A DNA stretch of 64,000 bases, from contig WIDE01000005.1 in the NCBI GenBank assembly GCA_015039315.1, forward strand, positions 462,833 through 526,832, given 5' to 3'. The notes under the pieces are model-generated. The model saw only the letters and a list, made by a program, of their open reading frames with translations, had not been told where the DNA came from and did no database searches. This stretch comes from Clavulina sp. PMI_390. Lineage: Eukaryota > Basidiomycota > Agaricomycetes > Cantharellales > Hydnaceae. Position numbers and translations under genes: made by a program. Shown here one piece after another: positions 35,197-46,975 of this stretch. Every line of letters begins with the position of its first letter. Position 1 is the first letter of the stretch.

Positions 35197-37192
35197 ATGG
35201 ACTCCGGCGGCGACCAGAGGCGCGTGCGCCGACCCTCCCAGTCAGTTATTTACCCTTCTCTGGGTCTTCGGCTTTGCGGCCTGTGGCATTTACTTACGAC
35301 CGGGGCTTCACCATCTTATGCTCTTACTTTCGTACCCCCTGTGATCCTTATATAGCTCGAACGGTGTTGAGACCTCCTCCCCAAAAGTCAACGGCAATGC
35401 TCTGCATCACCGTCCCACTACCTTGCACCCCGCGACGTCCAATGGATCCTACGAATATGCCACCAACTCCCCTTCCACCTCTCCTTCATCTGCATCATCT
35501 CCACAATCTCAGTATGGCAGCAAAGCCATCTCCGGAACCTCAAAAAGCGAGCCCGCCCAGCCCATGCTCTGGGGCATCCCACTGAAGTACTTGTCGTAAG
35601 TGGATGCTTTCTCCCCTATGGGCATATGTGAGCTAAACCGTGTCTATAGACTCCTGACCCTGGCAGTACAAAACGCATCATTAACAATCGTCATGCACTA
35701 CTCCCGTGTATCAGTCGCACCATCCGAGGAGTATTCAGCTGCCTCTGCCGTCTTGATGACAGAGTTGATGAAGTGCTCCATTTCATTCTTCGTCGCACTA
35801 TCACAGATGGAGGACGGCCCCGGTGTCCTTGATCCCTCCACTCCTGCCTCCAAATCTCGCAAGCGTTCATCATCATTCGCCACCACGCCAGCTTCATCAT
35901 TCAACCTTGCCCTGTGGATGCGCAAAGCCTCCATCCTCCGAAAAGAGATTTTCAGTGCTGATTGCTGGAAACTCTCCATCCCCGCCATTCTCTATGTCAT
36001 TCAAAACAATCTGCAATTTGTTGCAGCATCTAATTTAGACGTGGCAACGTTTCAGGTTACCTACCAGATGAAGATCCTTACTACTGCCGCCTTCTCCGTT
36101 CTCATGCTTGGGAAGCGTTTGACTGCGAAGAAGTGGGCCGCCCTGCTCTGCCTCGCCCTCGGCGTAGGGATTGTGCAGATCCAGTCTGGTAGCCCTACCT
36201 CCCATGCTCCGAGCGCCAGCGCCAGTACTGGAACGAGCGCTAGCCCTGAGCTCTTGGTCGACGATATACCAGCACTGGCAGCAGTATTGAATCAGACGCT
36301 GTCGGATTCTGTTGCCGATGCTGTCGAGACCGTCCATGAAACCGTGATGAGCCCATTCAAAGGGTTCATGGCCGTCTCACTTGCATGCGTCACATCGGGC
36401 CTCGCTGGAGTGTACTTCGAGATGGTGCTGAAGGGCAGCAAAGTCAACATCTGGATTCGTAATGTCCAGATGTCGTTATTCAGTTTCATCCCTGCCCTTG
36501 CCCCAGTGTTGTTCTCAAACGGTGCGCCCGGATTATTCGGCTTCCTCAAGAACTTCGGGCTATGGGCATGGAGCACTGTGTTTATCCAAGTCTTTGGAGG
36601 CTTGATTACCGCCATTGTGATCAAGTATTCGGACAATATCATGAAAGGGTTCGCCACCAGTCTGAGCATCGTCCTCTCGTTCCTCGCGAGCGTGGTGCTG
36701 TTCAACTTCTCCATCACTCCGAGCTTCATCGTCGGGGCCACTACGGTGCTTAGCGCCACCGCGGCATACAATCAACCAGAGGCTCCAGCAAATAGTGAGG
36801 GTGGTGCTCGCGGCGGCCTACTGTCTCAAGTCACCAGTTCCATCAATGACAAGAAACGCCCGTCTGTGACCTCCCTGAAGAGCTTCGTCCCCTCATTTAT
36901 CTCCGCTTCGCAATCGAGCCCCGACGGCCGGCTACCATTTACCTCTCCAAGCCCTTCCAAGAGCACATACCCATTGGGAAGTACCAATGGCAACTCGTAT
37001 CCTTCCAGCCCCCCATACGTTCCCCGCAAGTCCTCAGATCTCTACAACCCCCAATATTCCCCCTCATACAACTCACGAAGTCTCTCTGGATCCTCTGATG
37101 CAAGAGGGGACAGTCACTACCGTGATGACTCCAGCCGACTCGTCCCACCGGTCGTCGCCCCAAGTAACGGACAGGCAAGGAAGGCACATTAA
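35197..37192 (+). CDS. UDP-galactose/UDP-GlcNAc-type nucleotide-sugar transporter (SLC35A-like)
   Basis: Exon 1 (MDSGGDQRRVRRPS) ends at a GTCAGT donor; exon 2, after TATATAG near 35356, encodes a Ser-rich cytosolic tail ending PMLWGIPLKYLS, and exon 3 starts LLTLAVQNASLTIVMHYSRV. The GIPLKY-x-SLLTLxxQN and MHYSR block, VTYQMKILTTAAFSVLMLGK and NLQFVAASNLDVATFQVTYQ are signature segments of the CMP-sialate/UDP-galactose transporter family. GFATSLSIVLSFLASVVLF and ITPSFIVGATTVLSATAAYN form the last helices. About ten membrane helices are expected in the Golgi membrane, moving UDP-sugar in against UMP. A Ser/Pro-rich tail of about 130 residues ends at 37192, longer than in most relatives. A predicted insertion between helices (SGSPTSHAPSASAS onward) is low complexity. 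Confidence 0.88.
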
Positions 37193-37420
37193 CCATGAAG
37201 AGTTTTCTTCTCCCCACAAGACTGGTGATTTATACATTTACATGCGCCACACTATATTATTACATCGATACCTAGAATATCCCAATCATCATTCGTTATT
37301 GCTTTTGCTGTCTCTATATCACAATCATTTTGTCTGCCAAATTATGCTGTTTGCCTCGGCGTCGTCGCACACGCGCATCCTTTGTTTGGTCACACGCCAG
37401 AGCGAACTTTCGTTAGGGAC

Positions 37421-39933
37421 ATGCTCCAAGGGAAACGTCGCATGGACGACGCGCCGTCTTTGCAGGTCGCGAAGAAGCAGATGCGCGAGCTTGATAATAG
37501 ACCGCGCGTCCAATCGTTTCCTACCACACCTGTCGCCTTGGGCTCCAGCAACCTCATCAACGAAACGAGACTCCTCTTGGACAATAATGCATCTGTCCAT
37601 GGAAAAGGTATTCTAATCGACATATACCCCTCTAAACCGACTGTGTCTGACATCCCCGACCACCTTTGCCCTCTCTGTTGCGTTGCTGGCTATCACGCTG
37701 CGTGACCCGCTCAGACGCTCGCGATCCAGACGCTCCAACCATATCTCGTCATTCCACATCATCATCGTCATCGGCCCCTGCATCTACGAGCGGCCCAGGT
37801 CGTGCCCAATCGTCATCTCAAAACACTCCAACTCCAGGACCATCATTCAAAATCCCTTTCCCCAAGTCGCTCTCTCTGTCCAACCCAACCACCCCTCTAG
37901 ATGAACGGTCAGCTGATGCTGTCTCCGATGAGGCCGAAAATGATATTCCAGGGCCTTCAGGGCGTTTATCTCTCCCCAACATGAATGGAAAAATCGGTCG
38001 TCGCGCACTTCGCCGCGCAAAGCGAACCACGCCGAAAATCCAGCGCGTATCTATGGTAGAACCCCAGACGCCAACGGAAACCTCCCCATCTACTACTTCT
38101 CAATCACTCCCTCGCTCTGTTTCTGTCACATCTTCAATTGCGAGTCCGACACCCTCACGTCCCTCGTTTGCTCAGTACACGCCTCCTCGACTGCTTGGTT
38201 CGCATCTTATTACCAAGAAGAGCAAGTCGCACATATATTCCAGCGAGGCAAGCTTCAAGACCGTACCGTGTCCTTCCGCCGCATAACTAATTCAGCAATA
38301 GTTCCAACAAGTGCTCAACCTTCGGATGCATCAGCGACTACGCGCTTTGAAAACAACTCCACTCAATTCACAGCAATGTATGCAAAGCAGCTATCATATT
38401 ATAACGAAGGATCCATATTGACATCGATTTCAGCTTTTCAGGAATACCTCGCTCGCATTCAAGAACTCGAAGCTGAAAATGTGCTCCAGTGTATGTCCCA
38501 AACCTTCCGGTACAATTTGCATCGATTGATGCTTTGGTTCTCAGCGGCCTCAAGTGCCTTTGGGCCAAAACAAAGGTCTCGCGTTAACTCCAAGGTACGC
38601 CAATCCACATTTGCTAACATTGCGATCTCCACTCATTAGCTTCCTAGTCGTCTACGACTGATCTCTTATCACATCGGACGAGAGAGCGTGCGATTAGCAT
38701 TGCTAAAGACACGTTGAAAACGTCGGTATTGCCCTAGCGAAACCTAATCATACAACTCTGGCTAATTCTACAGATTTCCATAGACCACGCGCCGTCTTAC
38801 CCCACTTTGACAAACTGCAGCTGGCAGACAAGCTCAAGGACGCTCAGATAGAGGATCGCCTCCGCCCTAAGCGAAGAAAGGTACGTCGCTGGTTCGCTTT
38901 TACGAGACTGAATATTCATACTCATACCGGACGACTAGCTCCCACACTCCCTAACTGCGGCAGCTGATAAAAGGATATCGGATCTCTGGCGCCGACCACC
39001 ACCGCTGGCCAAAGTTGTCCGTGAGCAGGTTTCAAAGGCAGACCTTGATCGTCTTGCACCTGGACAGTGGCTCAACGACGAAGTCATTAACTTCTATGGT
39101 GCCATGGTCAAAGAACGCTCCGATAGGTGGGGCAAGGAAAATGACCCTTTGTGTGCCGATGATCCTTGGTTTGGAGCCAACGAGCTTGGTGGAACCCAAC
39201 CACCTGCTATCAATGGTCACACAAGGAAAGGGAAAGGCCCAGAAGTTGGTAGCCCACTCCAAACACACTACTTCAACACATTCTTTTACTCTAAGCTTAC
39301 CACCGAAGGTTACGAAAAAGCTAGGCTAAGGACATGGACCAAACGGGTACGTGTCCTCGCCTCGACGTTGATGTATGTTTCCTGACTCTTCTCGGACATT
39401 AGGTTGATGTATTCGCCAAGGATGCGGTTCTAATTCCGATCAATCTGGGCAATGCACACTGGACTTTTGCTTGTGTTAATATGCGCCTCAAACGCATCGA
39501 ATATTATGATAGCTTGGGGCATTGCCGCAATAGCGTATATGGGGTAGGCACATTACTTATGGTAATGATACCTGTGGGCTCAACTTTAACTATCTAGGCT
39601 TTACGTCACTGGCTTGATTCTGAGCATCGAGATAAGAAAGGCTCGCCATTCGATTTTGATGGCTGGGAAGATTATTGGTCAGATGTGAGTTTTTCATTCT
39701 TGTCATGATCGAAAGCTCCCAGACCTAAATGCGCCCCTTAGGAAATACCAACCCAGAACAACGCGTCGGATTGTGGGGTATTCACGTGCCAGTTCATGGA
39801 AGGAACTAGTCGAGGCGAAGACGTAGCATCTTTTGGCTTCAGCCAAGAAGACATGCCTTACCTTCGACGTCGCATGTTATGGGAAATCAGCCAAGCACGT
39901 CTTGCTGGCTGGAAGGTTGCGATTCTTGAGTGA
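37421..39933 (+). CDS. Ulp1-type SUMO protease (C48 family)
   Basis: The ATG at 37421 (MLQGKRRMDDAPSLQ) opens a long disordered N-terminus rich in Ser/Pro, with basic KIGRRALRRAKRT. The C-terminal catalytic domain starts at LDRLAPGQWLNDEVINFYGA, the W-L-N-D-E-x-I signature of Ulp proteases. The catalytic His is in NLGNAHWTFACV, Asp in RIEYYDSLG, Gln and Cys in TQNNASDCGVFTCQF, and the protein ends RRRMLWEISQARLAGW..., stop 39933. The triad and oxyanion Gln are all present, so the enzyme is probably active in processing or removing SUMO, usually at the nuclear envelope. The start could instead be the ATG at 37442. Several introns separate the catalytic blocks. Confidence 0.88.
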
Positions 39934-40441
39934 CTTGTTATGGTTCCTGGCTGACCGCGCGCCCTCGAACTTCGAACCTTATTTATTCCTATATACTATG
40001 CTGACCTCTTGTCCGCTCAGCTGGCCGTCGTCCCTGCACGATTGAGCTCCTTTATATTCACAATCGAGATCGGTCTCTTGACTCCGTCCCACGTGACTGA
40101 CCCGTTTGACGTGCATCGATGGCGACTGGTCGCGTCATGCCCGCGGAAGCGCCTTCTCTCACAACGCCATTTTTGAACATTCCTTTATAGCTAGCCTGAT
40201 GCTGGCTTTTTCCTGAATGTACCCAGCGTACCACACTCCGCGTCATCGAGAGCTTAGATCCCGGCAATACGCGCCCCAAAATGAGGCAATCGCTTTGGGG
40301 GTGTTGCGTCTTCGATGTTCGACATATTGAGATATTCTATGGTCAAATGTAGCCTTCGGTACGAATACTTGGGCGACTCGAGGCAGCCACAACTTTTTGA
40401 TTCTCTACCTTGAGACGCGCGTTTTGCAATCGCTCAAAACG
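39934..40441. other. Intergenic region
   Basis: 3' flank of the SUMO protease and promoter of the bZIP gene. The open frame 40058-40279 (-) has no motif. No RNA gene recognised. Confidence 0.5.
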
Positions 40442-41790
40442 ATGGATGAGCGACAGGAAGCAGAAGGTTCAGAAGGCGCATCGAGCTCTCGGCGCGGGCT
40501 CCAAGCACGCCGACCTGCCCCGCGAATCGCTACGAGTGGACCTGCCTTAACTACCAGCCCGTTGAGTTTTTTTTTTTTTTTTTTCTTGCTCTTGAAGGCA
40601 CGATGAAGAAACTGCGTAGTTCTGACATATTCCACTCACCTACTCTTGATTAGCTCCTCATCGTCTGCCTTGGATGCGGTCGTACCTTCCCTTTCCAACC
40701 TTCATGTGCACTCAGGCTCGCATCCTGCACCTCAGCCGTACTGGGATCCTACCAATCCCCTGCCCCCACTCCGTACCGTCGCTGGAGGGGTCCCGTTTGC
40801 CACGCCAACCATCAATTATGGTGCGCTGACGCCACTTCAGCAGCAGATGGTGCTAAACGCTCAGCGTCAGATCATGGACGTGGCGGTCCAGCAGCATCAA
40901 CAACGGCAGTTTGATGCGTTTCAAGCCCTCTCGCAACGAGAGCAGCCACAACCACATCCGTTTTTTGGACTTCCCCCAAGCTCAAATGCCCAAGGTGGCG
41001 GATCCACTTTGACACCTTCTGCAACAGATTTTGCTCGGCCGCCTCTTCCAGGGCTTCCCGATTTCTTATTATCCTCAGACCTTCCGTTTCGGAGAGACGA
41101 GGCATATGCCCCTAAAGCCCCTCCCTTGGATAACGCTTCGCCATTTTCCCTCCCCTCCTCGTCTTTCGGACTCTATGATTCCCAATTCGCACCATCATTC
41201 AGAGTAGGATCTATGAATTCATTCCCGTCTGATGCTGCTTTTTTTGGGTTCGAAAGGGACATTGGTGAGCAGGAGGATTTAGGAGATGACAATTTAGAGG
41301 ACGACGGTGACGACGGAGAAGGTGCCTCTTCATCTTCCGCACCTCGCGAGCCCTCAGAACGTCGCCAAAGGAACACAGCAGCAAGTGGTAAGTTTGATGG
41401 AAGCTAGGAAAACTGGTGTCAGGAACTAATGACCTGCTACTTGTCACAGCTCGATTCCGGCTCAAAAAGAAACAACGTGCGATCGAACTGCAAGAGACGA
41501 TCTTGCAGCTCGAAGCCCGAGCTGAGCAGTTAGAGCGCGAAGCCGGGGAGCTCCGAAAGGAGAATGCATGGCTTAAGGAAATGGTTGCACTAAAGAGGAG
41601 TGTAGCTATGGGCAACCGGTCGTTTTCGGGTGCTGAAATCACTCCCGCACCGTCCTTTTCCCTTGACCCACCACGTATGCCACCTACTATGACTCCCTCC
41701 AACAGATCAGGCTCCGGGCGACCTTCGGCGTCACGATATGATCGACGGTCGTTAGACAGCACAGATGGTAGAGGAGATGAGGACGGGTAG
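40442..41790 (+). CDS. bZIP transcription factor (Cys-3/Zip-like)
   Basis: Three exons: MDERQEAEGSEGASSSRRG from 40442; a long Gln/Ser/Pro-rich activation-type region (LHVHSGSHPAPQPYWDPTNP; VAVQQHQQRQFDAFQALSQR) with an acidic run GDDNLEDDGDDGEG; and a final exon starting ARFRLKKKQRAIEL. The basic region is split by an intron exactly between NTAAS and ARFR; joined, it reads R-R-Q-R-N-T-A-A-S-A-R-F-R, the N-x7-R DNA-contact signature. The zipper is ETILQLEARAEQLEREAGEL followed by RKENAWLKEMV, the ENxWLK pattern of fungal sulfur-metabolism bZIPs (CYS3/Met4-like). Regulation of sulfur amino-acid genes is therefore plausible but not shown. Intron 1 carries an 18-nt T run at 40567-40584. Stop at 41790. 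Confidence 0.88.
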
Positions 41791-41825
41791 AATGTGGTGA
41801 TATTCAAATTCATATCGAGATGTGG

Positions 41826-42973
41826 TTACACAATTGAGACAACAAATTTAACAATTGTCTGAATCAGTACATTTTGAGCAGTCAGACTATCGACTCGATG
41901 GTTCGCCTTCAGAAGGATTTGGCTCATTGGTGAGATTTTACCCTGACCCGCTTGTTGCCACTTCTCGAGTAAGGAGATTTTGGCGTCATGGGTCCGCAAC
42001 GACGCGGGGTACGATTCATCTTCATCCCCAAGAAATAGCAATAGTGGGACATTAGAGCTAGCAAACTGCAGCTCGTGGTTATCAAGGAAGCTTGAGAAGA
42101 AGTCGTCATCACCCCTGCATGGGAGGTGTTGCATCAGCTCAGGTCTGTATTCTTTGTGTATCCCTTGTACCCACCTACGGTCAAATAAGCTTGTGTACCG
42201 GTACGCCGTAAAGGGCGGGGCTAACATTGGTGCCGTCGGAGGGGCCATCCACAGCAAGGCTGCTCGAGGAAGAAACTCATCGCCTTTACCATCCTGTACC
42301 ATCTTCCGCGCGACATCGAGCCATTGGCGTTCATTTGCAGCGGCCATCTCTTCATAAAGCTCCACATCGGACACAGGTGCTTGCAAGATAGCGGCAGCAA
42401 TGGCTGGCCGGGTATCTGCTTTGACAGTGGCATACCACATGGCATCTTGACATCTTGAACATGAATTCCCAGAATAATTGTCTGCTTAGGAGGAGAATAG
42501 AAAGAGACAGAGTGTAGATGAAAGACGTACCCAGTTGAGTGCCCCATCAACACTACTGTGTCTTTTCCTCTTGCGTCTCTCAAAAACTTGACCGCCGATC
42601 CTATATCGACAGCATCTGACTCAAGACTGTGGAATCCGTATTGCTGGTGTGAGCTAGAAAGCTGTAGATCGACGAAAGTCCATCCGATTTCTTCTAGTGC
42701 TTGTGAGAGTGATGGAAGATATGGAAGAGAGCCCAGACCATCCGTCAGCCCACCTAAAATAGTTGCAGGTATATATCAGGTACACAATCGATTATCAAGC
42801 AAGAGGAGACGGTTCATGTCCCAGTGAAATCTAGCTGTGAGATCTTGCGCCACTTGTCAAACGGAGATCTCACGACGCATACCAAAGAAGACGAGTGCTT
42901 TCGAGGATTCAATTTTCCCAGCTTCAAATATAGCTATTTTAGAGTCCGGGAGGTTGGACAGTCTCCCATTCAT
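41826..42973 (-). CDS. DUF1749 alpha/beta hydrolase (SidJ-like esterase family)
   Basis: The ATG at 42973 gives MNGRLSNLPDSKIAIFEAGK, then KALVFF joined to GGLTDGLGSLPYLPSLSQAL. FVDLQLSSSHQQYGFHSLES and LRDARGKDTVVLMGHSTG carry the nucleophile Ser in G-H-S-T-G; after an intron comes CQDAMWYATV with AAAILQAPVSDVELYEEM. The likely acid is in LLLFLGDEDESYP and the His in LLKANHRVDSL, stop 41826. The S-T-G/QDAxxY and ILQAPVSD blocks identify DUF1749, the family of the Aspergillus siderophore esterase SidJ. The triad appears complete. Whether this enzyme acts on siderophores is unknown; no other siderophore gene is nearby. Its stop lies 36 bp from the bZIP stop (convergent). Confidence 0.82.
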
Positions 42974-43275
42974 GGTTTGAACCGACAGCAACCCTACTCT
43001 GGCGGAGACAGAAGTGTGACATAAACATGAGTCACGCTCTTCCGCTTTACCTTAGCCACACTACACTCTGCTCCATTTTATCAGTGTCACAACGCCGTGT
43101 ACGATGTTGATTCCCCATTTTGTACTATATCGCTGGACCAACGTCTCGGCACGGGCGTTGAGATGAGCCCAGGATACGGAAATTAGCTGATAAACCATTT
43201 ACGCTGCGAAATGAAATAAATGAACGCTCCGTAGCAGATGAAAGCAACCCCCCAACGATACAATCGGAGCCTCCA
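42974..43275. other. Intergenic region
   Basis: Upstream of the DUF1749 gene and 3' of the reductase gene; nothing coding is visible. Confidence 0.5.
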
Positions 43276-44817
43276 CTAATTCTCTGAAACAACAACCACA
43301 GCCTTGCCCTTATTTTTTCCCTTCAGGAGCCCAACGAGAGCCACAGGAAGCTTATCTAGGCCAATGGTCCTATCCTCTTGATACTTAATCTTCCCATCGT
43401 GTAGAAGAGAGAGGAATTCCTTCACAAATGCATCCTTGCCGATCATCGCGCGCAGTCGGAAGACAATGAAACCGTACATGTGGATGGATTTCCGCAGAAC
43501 TTGAGGCATGTTCTGTAAGGGGGATGTAAAAACATTCAGCATTTTGACCTAAGCGTATTGGATTCTTACACCCACCTTGACTCCATAAGGCTCTTCGTTG
43601 TTGTTTCCGCTCGTATTTCCGCACATCTATCGGTTCCGTTCGGACTCGGTAAGCTGGAAAATTGCAGCGTAGTCATTTTGGCTTACGAGGAATCGCGCAT
43701 AGTCTCGAGCATTTAACAAGGCCGCGTCGAGCTGCTCTCCACCAACGTTATCCCAATAAATGTCGATCGGACCGTTCGCTTTCAGTACATCCCAGACGCT
43801 CTCCTTCTTGTAGTTGAATGGGACGTCAACTCCAATCTCCCGGAGATACTCCAGCTTGCTATCATCCCCGGTTGAACCAATCACTTTGAGACCATTCAAT
43901 TTGGCCAGCTGTACCACCGTTCTTGGAGCGAAAAACATATGTGAGCACTTCATAACGAGGTCATTGCGCGGAAAAGAACACATACGAGCCAACAGTGCCT
44001 GCTGCGGTACTAACAAAAATAGTCTCTCCTTTCTTGAAATCGGCATACTTCTTGGTCGCATAAAAGGCAGTCTCGCCAGGCATTCCAGCAATACCAAGGA
44101 AAACAGACCATGGGAGCCCTTGGGGGTTGTCCACTACGGTCCCTGCCTCGCTTTCGGTATAAATGTTGTAAGCGCGCCAAGCTAGGGAACGTTTCAGATA
44201 AGCAAGGATGGCAGTTAGTCTTTCAGCTTCATGGGACACCATAACGGCACTCACGAGTCGTTTCAACCACTAAAAATCAAACACTCCCTCAGCTATAGTT
44301 CTAGGCAGTAGTGCGAAGGAAGATAACCTACGGATATGATCCCCAACCTGGTATTTAGAGCTCTCGGAGCGCAAGACTTTGGAAATAGCTCCACCGTAAG
44401 GTCTATAATCGCAAATGAGTGGTTATTGGAGACCTGGAGATAATAGAATGCGACGGATCGCCTACACTGCTCCTATCTCATACGCGGGGGCATAACTTTT
44501 GATGCTCGGGTCCCGCATGCGCGTCCGCATATATGGATCAACGCTGGCAAAGAGAAGCTTGGCAAGGACTCCACCGTTGAGTGGAGCTTCCTCGAGATCG
44601 ACAGTCTCTGCGTCCGCTTCATAGATTAGATCCTCTCCTGTATCCCATGTTGGAGCAAACAATAGCAGGAACGCAACCCCCACCCAAAGGACCAGAGAAG
44701 ATCGTAATATATGAGAATCTGCCGGTTGTAGTTTGTTGCAGACAGCGGCGCACCTGGTATCGGGAACCCATGTGGGAGTTTTGCGTACAGAACATGGGGG
44801 TTGGGGATGGGTGACAT
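43276..44817 (-). CDS. NADP-dependent medium-chain reductase (prostaglandin reductase/double-bond reductase type)
   Basis: The ATG at 44817 (MSPIPNPHVLYAKLPHGFPI) leads to EDLIYEADAETVDLEEAPLN and GGVLAKLLFASVDPYMRTRM, a family-typical SVDPYMR block. Then come YGGAISKVLRSESSKYQVGD and PWSVFLGIAGMPGETAFYAT, the G-x-PG-x-TA-x signature. The nucleotide-binding segment is ETIFVSTAAGTVGS joined to QLAKLNGLKVIGSTGDDSKL (AxxGxxG), with GPIDIYWDNVGGEQLDAALL and the tail IKYQEDRTIGLDKLPVALVG, GKAVVVVSEN, stop 43276. Zinc ligands are absent, as expected for this branch. It reduces alpha,beta-unsaturated carbonyls with NADPH, probably in the cytosol; the natural substrate is not predictable. About eight exons. 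Confidence 0.87.
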
Positions 44818-45242
44818 TGGGTCGCGGGGCTTAGTTTGGTTGGTGCTGTGTCTTCGACTGAGGGCATCCGTCAAATGCTGGCTTTATAGTAGCTCTGATC
44901 GCAGCTATGCTTCTTCCACTGCGGTTATGGCCGATTATCATAGCTATTCTCCATAGTACTGGTCATCCTCCACAGTAATTACTAATTGCTGCCGTCGCAG
45001 TTTATTGCAAGTGTTGGGATGGGTACCATAGTGCTGGCGCCAATGAGTAAACTTTTGAAGTCATTCTACGCGGTTCCGTCAATGAAATATTGAGTTATTG
45101 CTATCAGATCGTCGAGTGCTGACGAATAACAGTGGATGGTGAAAATCAAGGCAGAGCGTCATAGGTGGGAAAGCGTGCGAAATTACTCTGAGTCAACTGT
45201 GACCGATCTCCCACCAAACGCTGACGAACTCAGAAACCCACC
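44818..45242. promoter_or_regulatory. Divergent promoter between reductase and riboflavin synthase
   Basis: Both genes start outward from this 425-bp interval. No clear motif identified by eye, and no coding signal. Confidence 0.45.
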
Positions 45243-46139
45243 ATGTTTACCGGATTAGTATGCCCTTTGGTGTCCAATTTCGCAACCATGCCCTAAAGTT
45301 GCGAAACCTCTTTAGATTGAACGTATGGGCGTGGTGTCCAAGATTGTGCCAATGGATGAAACTGTGTCAGGTGGAGGGGGCTGGTCAATCACGATCTCCG
45401 ATGCTGCACCTATCTTGGATGATTGTCATATCGGGGATTCTATCTGCTGCAATGGAGTTTGCCTAACTGTAACAGAGTTTACGGCCGATTCGTTCAAAGT
45501 TGGTGTTGCGCCGGAGAGCTTGGATCGGAGCAATCTTGGTCCGTCCTGAACTCATTCCTCCCATGCTCTACCATCCGACTCTTAATTACGTCTAATGGGA
45601 GCATTGTTTTGTGCAGGTGATCTCAAGGAAGGTTCAAAGATCAACCTTGAGAGAGCAATGGCAGCGCATGTACGCTTTGGCGGCCACATGGTGCAGGTAA
45701 GACCCCATGATAAAGGGGATGTCCTCGTCGACTGAGTCCATTCTAGGGACATGTAGATGACACCGTAAAGATATTCTCCCGCCAAATCGACGGGAACTCG
45801 CTTCGTCTTACTTTCCAGGCACCTGAACCCACCCCAACACGGCCCTCTCTTATGCCCTACATCATCATGAAAGGCTACGTGACCTTAGATGGCGCCTCTC
45901 TCACAATCACCACCATCGATGATGTGGCGCGCACCTTTGGCGTTATGCTGATCGCACACACCCAGGCTAGCATCGACCTTGCCAATAAGCAAGTAGGGGA
46001 GCGTGTAAACGTAGAAGTTGACATGGTGGGGAAGTATGTGGAAAAGTCAGTAATAGCGGCGCTGGGAGGTACATCATCCGGGATCTTGCAAGCCCAGATA
46101 GAAAGTGCCGTGGAACGAGTTCTGGCAAGGAAGCAGTAA
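45243..46139 (+). CDS. RIB5: Riboflavin synthase
   Basis: Exon 1 is only 15 nt (MFTGL), with a GTATGC donor; the next exon begins IERMGVVSKIVPMDE after CTTTAG, restoring the canonical MFTGLIE start. The first lumazine-binding repeat runs through CHIGDSICCNGVCLTVTEF and FKVGVAPESLDRSNL. The second begins near MAAHVRFGGHMVQGHVDD and includes YIIMKGYVTLDGASLTITTI and HTQASIDLANKQVGERVNVE. KYVEKS is followed by an alanine-rich tail, stop 46139. The enzyme dismutates two molecules of 6,7-dimethyl-8-ribityllumazine to riboflavin, as a trimer. Both repeats are intact and the length (about 230 residues) is normal, so function is near certain. Confidence 0.95.
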
Positions 46140-46256
46140 TCCTATACAAGGACGCAGTTAGGAGTGGGCCCGTGACCGCGAAAAGTTGAACAACGTACTA
46201 CTCTTCATCTATCCGAGCAACTTGGAAGCCCGTTAAATATAACGATCATCCGACAG

Positions 46257-46880
46257 TCATGAATTCTTGCTGTCAGTACGCTCCGAGGACGTAGTGGGGC
46301 CATCTTGCTCTACTGGTCTCCACACATCTTTGGCGGCGTGCATGAGCTCATACAACTGGCCAATCTGCTCATCACTCATCTAGTTTACCGGGGTTAGAGA
46401 TGGCGGTGACACTGTATAATGAGCAAGGGGAGCGTACTTTCTCAAACAATCCAGCGTCTAGCTTTCTCCCCCGGAACTCTCCTCCTCCAAACGATGATAC
46501 CTCCTCAAGGTAGAGCTTCCACTGAGATAGGAACCCTATTATGTGAAGTGGATTGGTAGTTTCACGATGTAAACGGAATTCTGGGATGGCGACAATCTTG
46601 AGTGGGGCGTGTGAGAGAGATGGAAAGCTTGAAGCACCAACCTGATTTCACATAATCATCGCCAAGAGAGCGCATATCTGTCGGGAGCCTACGATGAGCA
46701 CGCAGAAGCTGTCTAAATAGCCTGTATTTGGACGTGGTCAAGCATCCATTCCATGCGAAGAGCTCAAAGTGATGCGCACGGAACTGGAGGAAGGAGGGTA
46801 GCACTGGTCTCTTTCAAGTTCAGAGGCTTAGAGGAGACTGACTCCGCCATCCGTCTAAGCGACGAGCGAAAGGCAGCCAT
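46257..46880 (-). CDS. SDH7: Succinate dehydrogenase assembly factor 3 (ACN9 family)
   Basis: The ATG at 46880 gives [14 protein letters not shown], a basic N-terminus that could serve for mitochondrial import. Splicing GTCTCC...CTCCAG keeps phase and joins it to [20 protein letters not shown], then [20 protein letters not shown] and GDDYVKS, the LYR-like ACN9 core (L-Y/F-R...RxLP-x-MRxLGDxYVK). The next exon is [20 protein letters not shown], then an exon starting [20 protein letters not shown], stop 46257. The family binds and protects the iron-sulfur subunit Sdh2 during complex II assembly in the matrix. The first exon junction is my choice; a different upstream exon is possible. Confidence 0.82.
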
Positions 46881-46975
46881 GTTCAAGGTGAATGGGTAAG
46901 GGTGGGAGCGATTCACTCTGTGGCCCAAGTTGGTGCCGAGGTTGCTTGGCTTATTCCCACGCGCACTGTCCAACC

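Noticed and set aside
36292..36771. Long antisense frame across the nucleotide-sugar transporter
   Set aside because: It is a shadow of a well-supported transporter exon; composition follows the sense codons.
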